A stretch of DNA of 9,137 nt from DATGIQ01 sp035295665 (GTDB lineage Bacteria > Planctomycetota > Planctomycetia > Gemmatales > Gemmataceae). Below the pieces are notes generated by a model that was given only the letters and a program-made list of their open reading frames with translations, searched no databases and was not told the origin of the DNA. Within the stretch, counting starts at the first letter, position 1, and every line of letters starts with the position of its first letter. This document shows positions 6,938 to 9,137 of the stretch, one piece after another. The stretch is from the NCBI GenBank assembly GCA_035295665.1, contig DATGIQ010000305.1:1-9137 (forward strand), in the 5' to 3' direction. The position numbers and the translations under genes are program-made.

Positions 6938-7362
6938 TCAATTCAGCTGCATTCATCAATGCCCGATAAGTGCTATGAATCCCACGATTCGTGAAGCCCC
7001 ATTCGGCGCTCGTACTGCTCCTCGATGTCGGCTGGGGCCGTCAGTGGCAAGCCGCAGCATTCCAGGAGTACCCTCATCCGATGAGTATCTTGTGCCGCGG
7101 GCAGCTGTTTCTTACCAAACACTGCATTGCCAATAGGCGGGCTTGGGCGCGTTCCACGGCCCCGATGAGGACTGTGGAAGGGAGGAAGCTTCGGGGAAAG
7201 CCATGAGGATGAGAGCGATCTGCCACCTGAGTAGGAATCTGGAGGGGAGGCGTAGACATCCCATCATACCTTCACAAAGCGAATTGATGCACTCATCCCA
7301 GATAGAAACAGATCGAGGCCCTCCGGCTCATTGCGGTCTTCCCCCGACCTCCGCCACAAGGA
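6938..7362. other. Gene-free gap
   Basis: About 425 bases lie between the 58-residue gene and the flavoprotein remnant. Short frames on both strands have no ribosome site at a sensible distance and no familiar protein wording. The only structure seen is a small CTCAT-CCG-ATGAG inverted repeat around 7074-7086. Any promoter for the minus-strand pair should lie in its left part, but none is clear. Confidence 0.55.
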
Positions 7363-7824
7363 TCAGGCCGGCAAGCGCCCTTTGAGACTCTCAGGGCGAA
7401 ACGGGCCGGGTTCGGCAATCCGCTTCCGAGCGGCGTCGACTTGCTCCGAAATGTTCCACAGCAGCACACCCCGAACGCGGCCCTTGCGCAGGTAATACAC
7501 CACTCCCTTCCGATACGGCTCCTTCCAGTCGGACACGGCATCAAGGCGGGAGTCCACCCGGCCCACGGCCTCGTAACCCAGGCCGAACAGGTCCGAGTAG
7601 AGGAGCGGGAGATGACTGTAGGTGATTGCTTGGCCGGTCATCGCCTGGCCCGCTATCCGGCCCATCGTATTGGCATTGTCCTCATGCTCGACGCGGAGCC
7701 GTGTATCGAGAGCGGGATTATGGAGATTGGCTACATCTCTTGACCCCGATGTGGTGCCTCGGACTGGGCTCCGTCTGCGGCGCCAGGCCCTGACTGGTTC
7801 CATGCCCCGGCGCCGTAGCACCAT
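7363..7824 (-). pseudogene. Decayed C-terminal part of an AIF/ferredoxin-reductase-like flavoprotein
   Basis: The minus frame from about 7737 to TGA 7363 reads DVANLHNPAL, RVEHEDNANTMGRIAG, LPLLYSDLFGLGYEAVG, RVDSRLDAVSDWKEP, GVVYYLRKGRVRGVLLWN and ends PESLKGRLPA. This is the classic end of pyridine-nucleotide-disulfide oxidoreductases of the AIF-like type: the end of the FAD-binding motif (GDVAN), then the reductase C-terminal domain. Only about 125 of an expected 400 or so residues remain and no start codon fits. Upstream, MVL...GMEPV (7824-7789) recalls the 'VVVGxGMEPV' strand of the family. The following part fits better in another frame (QGLAPQTEPSPRHHIGVK), and the T-x-x-x-IFAAG segment is missing. 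This indicates at least one frameshift and a deletion. Nothing further upstream resembles the FAD- and NADH-binding N-terminus. It should be non-functional. Confidence 0.8.
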
Positions 7825-7915
7825 TTCCCTCTTTCTCTCTTTTCGCCATGATTGGGCGCCTTCCTACATGGAGTGTGGTTGTTAGCACGCGGAACCAACC
7901 GCGCCGCATTCACTC

Positions 7916-7931
7916 CGTAGTGGCCACTACG
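7916..7931. repeat. Perfect 16-bp palindrome
   Basis: CGTAGTGGCCACTACG is its own reverse complement. CTC before it and GAG three bases after it can extend the symmetry with a three-base bulge. The form suits a dimeric regulator's operator, but no gene start is close by on either strand. Confidence 0.6.
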
Positions 7932-7976
7932 ATGGAGACCATGCGCGACCGGCAGCACCCGCAGGGAGCGACAGCC

Positions 7977-8011
7977 CTCGCCTCCTGACACCGTTCCGCT
8001 TTGGAGGCGAG
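7977..8011. repeat. Inverted repeat, 9 bp perfect stem with a competing pairing
   Basis: CTCGCCTCC (7977-7985) pairs with GGAGGCGAG (8003-8011) around a 17-base loop. ACCGTTCC (7990-7997), inside that loop, can instead pair with GGAAACGGT (8021-8029) leaving one bulged A. The two pairings cannot both form. A 9-bp repeat of this span could arise by chance. Confidence 0.45.
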
Positions 8012-8058
8012 TTCGTCCCAGGAAACGGTAAAAACAGGCCCTGGCTATCCTCCATTCG

Positions 8059-8088
8059 CAAGCGCACTCCGGACAAGCGCACAACGGA
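8059..8088 (+). repeat. Two tandem 15-bp repeats
   Basis: CAAGCGCACTCCGGA (8059-8073) is followed directly by CAAGCGCACAACGGA (8074-8088), differing at two bases. GCCCTG (8038-8043) and CAGGGC (8089-8094) flank the pair as a 6-bp inverted repeat. Confidence 0.6.
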
Positions 8089-8147
8089 CAGGGCATCCTG
8101 AATTTCCCTCACCTCAGATTCTCCCGCAACTTGGATGCCAGACTCCT

Positions 8148-8208
8148 CCCGGGTCGAGAGGTGCCGCCCGGCGGTCCAAAGCTTCTCCGGGCGGCACCTC
8201 CGTCCGGG
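8148..8208. repeat. Long imperfect hairpin, 21 bp
   Basis: The core is a perfect 14-bp stem, GAGGTGCCGCCCGG (8158-8171) with CCGGGCGGCACCTC (8187-8200), and a 15-base loop. The stem continues outward: bulged A8157, CG with CG, a T-T mismatch, GG with CC, bulged G8151, then CCC with GGG (8206-8208). Both bulged bases lie on the left arm. No T-run follows. A weaker hairpin comes next (CCCGT 8217-8221 with ACGGG 8230-8234). Confidence 0.7.
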
Positions 8209-8305
8209 CCTCAGCGCCCGTGCTCACAAACGGGACGGCGCGCTCTTGGGGTTGCGGCCTCTCCTCGACCACGAATACACGGTCAGGCTGAAGGAATCCG
8301 TTTTC

Positions 8306-8373
8306 GTTGAGCGGCGGTTCGCAGAAGCACGCGGGGCACACAACCACGCGGCTTTGCCAACCGCCGCTAAAAC
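8306..8373. repeat. Long imperfect hairpin, 26 bp
   Basis: AGCGGCGGTT (8310-8319) pairs perfectly with AACCGCCGCT (8359-8368). Inward the helix continues through a C-C mismatch, GCA with TGC, bulged G8324, AAGC with GCTT, bulged A8329, CGCG with CGCG, a G-A mismatch and GG with CC, closing on a 7-base CACACAA loop. Outward, GTT (8306-8308) pairs with AAC (8371-8373). As in the hairpin at 8148, the bulged single bases are a G and an A on the left arm. Confidence 0.7.
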
Positions 8374-8786
8374 CAAGAGCATGAACGGGATCGTGCATGA
8401 GAGCGGTGAGCCACCACATGGGTCGTGCAGTTATCGATCGCATTTCGGTGTTCGCCCACTGGTGCCTCTTGATGAACCCATTCTCTGGGCGATCGCATTC
8501 CCGCAAAGAACATTGCGGTATCCGAGGCTCATGAAATTTGCGTTCCCAGGCACTGCTCAGACCGGCTATCTTGCAGCGGAGTGCTTGGGAGTCTCACGCA
8601 ATCCGAAGCCGGTTGGCCTAGACGCTGATACTTGAGCCCAGCAGACATGGCAGCAATGGCACGTGAGAAATGGTCCGACGTGAATCACCGCGCATGTCCC
8701 ATCTGGGAGATGGCGGAGGAAGATGCCAAGCGGGTCGTGATACCTGACAAAGGTTCTCGGCGTGCCTGTCCTTCGAGAGCAGGTAT

Positions 8787-8818
8787 CCGTCAATGCATCC
8801 GGCATGCATTCCTGACGG
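8787..8818. repeat. Inverted repeat, 12 bp stem with 3-base bulge
   Basis: CCGTCAATGCAT (8787-8798) pairs with ATGCAT (8804-8809) and TGACGG (8813-8818). TCC is bulged on the right arm and the loop is CCGGC. No T-tract follows. Confidence 0.55.
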
Positions 8819-8950
8819 TTGCGTTCAATCTGCGCAAATCAGCAACAGCCTATCGGAGAAGCTGAAGGTCGGCTATGTCTGTTATCGGGCAATTCCGTTC
8901 CTACGATTAGGCAAGTCTGTTTACGCCACCGTAAATTCAGATTATTCCGG

Positions 8951-8995
8951 GGGCAAAAGCCCATCAAGGGATTTCCGGGCTGGTGCCCATTTTTA
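8951..8995 (+). terminator. Twin small GGGC-N4-GCCC hairpins with T-run (weak)
   Basis: GGGC-AAAA-GCCC (8951-8962) and GGGC-TGGT-GCCC (8977-8988) stand 14 bases apart. The second is followed by ATTTTTA. The stems are only four base pairs and no plus-strand gene is seen upstream, so a terminator is only a possibility. Confidence 0.25.
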
Positions 8996-9137
8996 TCCTA
9001 GCCTCGATTTCCACGCTACCGAGTTGACCTAACAAATACCCCTCGGGAGGTCGTTTTTCAAGCGAAGCGAAGGAGTAGCTTTTTGTTGCCAAACCACGGC
9101 ATGAGCGTTGGCGCGTCGGCCAGGCGCGACTTGACCA

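Larger units (their letters stand above)
7825..9137. other. Long gene-free segment rich in inverted repeats
   Basis: About 1.3 kb shows no coding region I can support. Frames of up to 166 codons exist (for example 8135-8635 plus and 8114-8506 minus), but they lack ribosome sites, domain wording and membrane or signal patterns. Instead there are several inverted repeats, densest between 7910 and 8375, and a short tandem repeat, all listed separately. The segment continues off the right edge. It may be decayed coding DNA, an RNA gene or a remnant of a mobile element; the sequence alone does not decide. Confidence 0.5.

Noticed and set aside
6606..6959. N-terminal extension of the lycopene cyclase domain protein to ATG 6959
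   Set aside because: The extension shadows the 58-residue gene in another frame, is not hydrophobic, and does not match the family's usual short N-terminus.
7927..8112. Small minus-strand frame with GTG start and purine-rich upstream
   Set aside because: GAGGTGAGG lies on top of the start codon rather than upstream, and the product has no recognisable features beyond the 5-residue echo of the tandem DNA repeat.
8306..8373. Integron attC site
   Set aside because: The hairpin has one-sided bulges and a GTTGAGC end fitting GTTRRRY. However, the order is wrong: GTT is at the 5' outer end and AAC at the 3' outer end, opposite to RYYYAAC...GTTRRRY. No integrase or cassette genes are present.
8114..8506. 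130-codon minus-strand frame with TTG start
   Set aside because: No ribosome site or recognisable domain; it is broken up by strong hairpins and overlaps an equally long plus-strand frame.
8135..8635. 166-codon plus-strand frame
   Set aside because: Long frames are common by chance in GC-rich DNA; there is no ribosome site, no family wording, and it spans both large hairpins.
8632..8865. Possible transposase C-terminal remnant (RAGIRQCIRHAFLTVAFNLRK)
   Set aside because: The wording loosely recalls the end of IS4/IS1182-type transposases, but the DDE region and the spacing are missing and the match is too short to call.
9040..9090. Terminator-like sequences (CCTCGGGAGG then TTTTT; AAGC...GCTTTTT)
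   Set aside because: The first stem closes on a two-base loop and the second has only four base pairs; neither follows a gene I can support.
1..9137. tRNA, rRNA, tmRNA, RNase P, SRP RNA or CRISPR array
   Set aside because: By eye I found no tRNA T-loop in a cloverleaf context, no conserved core motifs of these RNAs, and no regularly spaced repeats.

Overview
The window looks like chromosomal DNA from a GC-rich, low-coding-density bacterium, most likely a planctomycete (perhaps Gemmataceae). The main clues are a sulfatase-type tail at the left edge, long gene-poor gaps, single-pass Trp/Gly-rich small proteins, and a YdiJ-like flavoprotein next to a bicupin. This placement is inference from family resemblance; there is no rRNA or other marker gene here.

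Layout. 1-219 (+) is the 3' end of a probable sulfatase. 413-961 (-) encodes a 182-residue membrane-anchored protein with a W/G-rich segment and an OB-fold-like domain. 962-1559 has no gene I can support but holds three clear hairpins. 1560-2681 (+) is a bicupin of the oxalate decarboxylase family. It is followed after 23 bp by 2705-5851 (+), a 1048-residue FAD-linked oxidase/iron-sulfur fusion of the GlcD/YdiJ type with an unusual C-terminal transmembrane anchor. The two form a probable operon. A hairpin at 5872-5896 separates it from the convergent minus-strand pair 5895-6605 (lycopene-cyclase-domain membrane protein) and 6730-6906 (58-residue W-rich single-pass protein). 6907-7362 shows no gene. 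7363-7824 (-) is the decayed C-terminal part of an AIF/ferredoxin-reductase-like flavoprotein. 7825-9137 has no convincing gene but contains several strong inverted repeats. The best are two roughly 60-70 nt imperfect hairpins with 21 and 26 base pairs.

How the parts may work together. The bicupin and the flavoprotein could form a small carboxylic-acid module: oxidation of a 2-hydroxyacid at the membrane and decarboxylation of oxalate to formate. Substrates cannot be read from sequence. The two small W-rich membrane proteins (413-961 and 6730-6906) share a design and an identical 8-mer, AGTCGGAA, 23-25 nt upstream of their start codons, suggesting common control. The most unexplained parts are the hairpin-dense gene-free stretch around 7910-8375, a candidate structured RNA or DNA element, and the shared upstream 8-mer.
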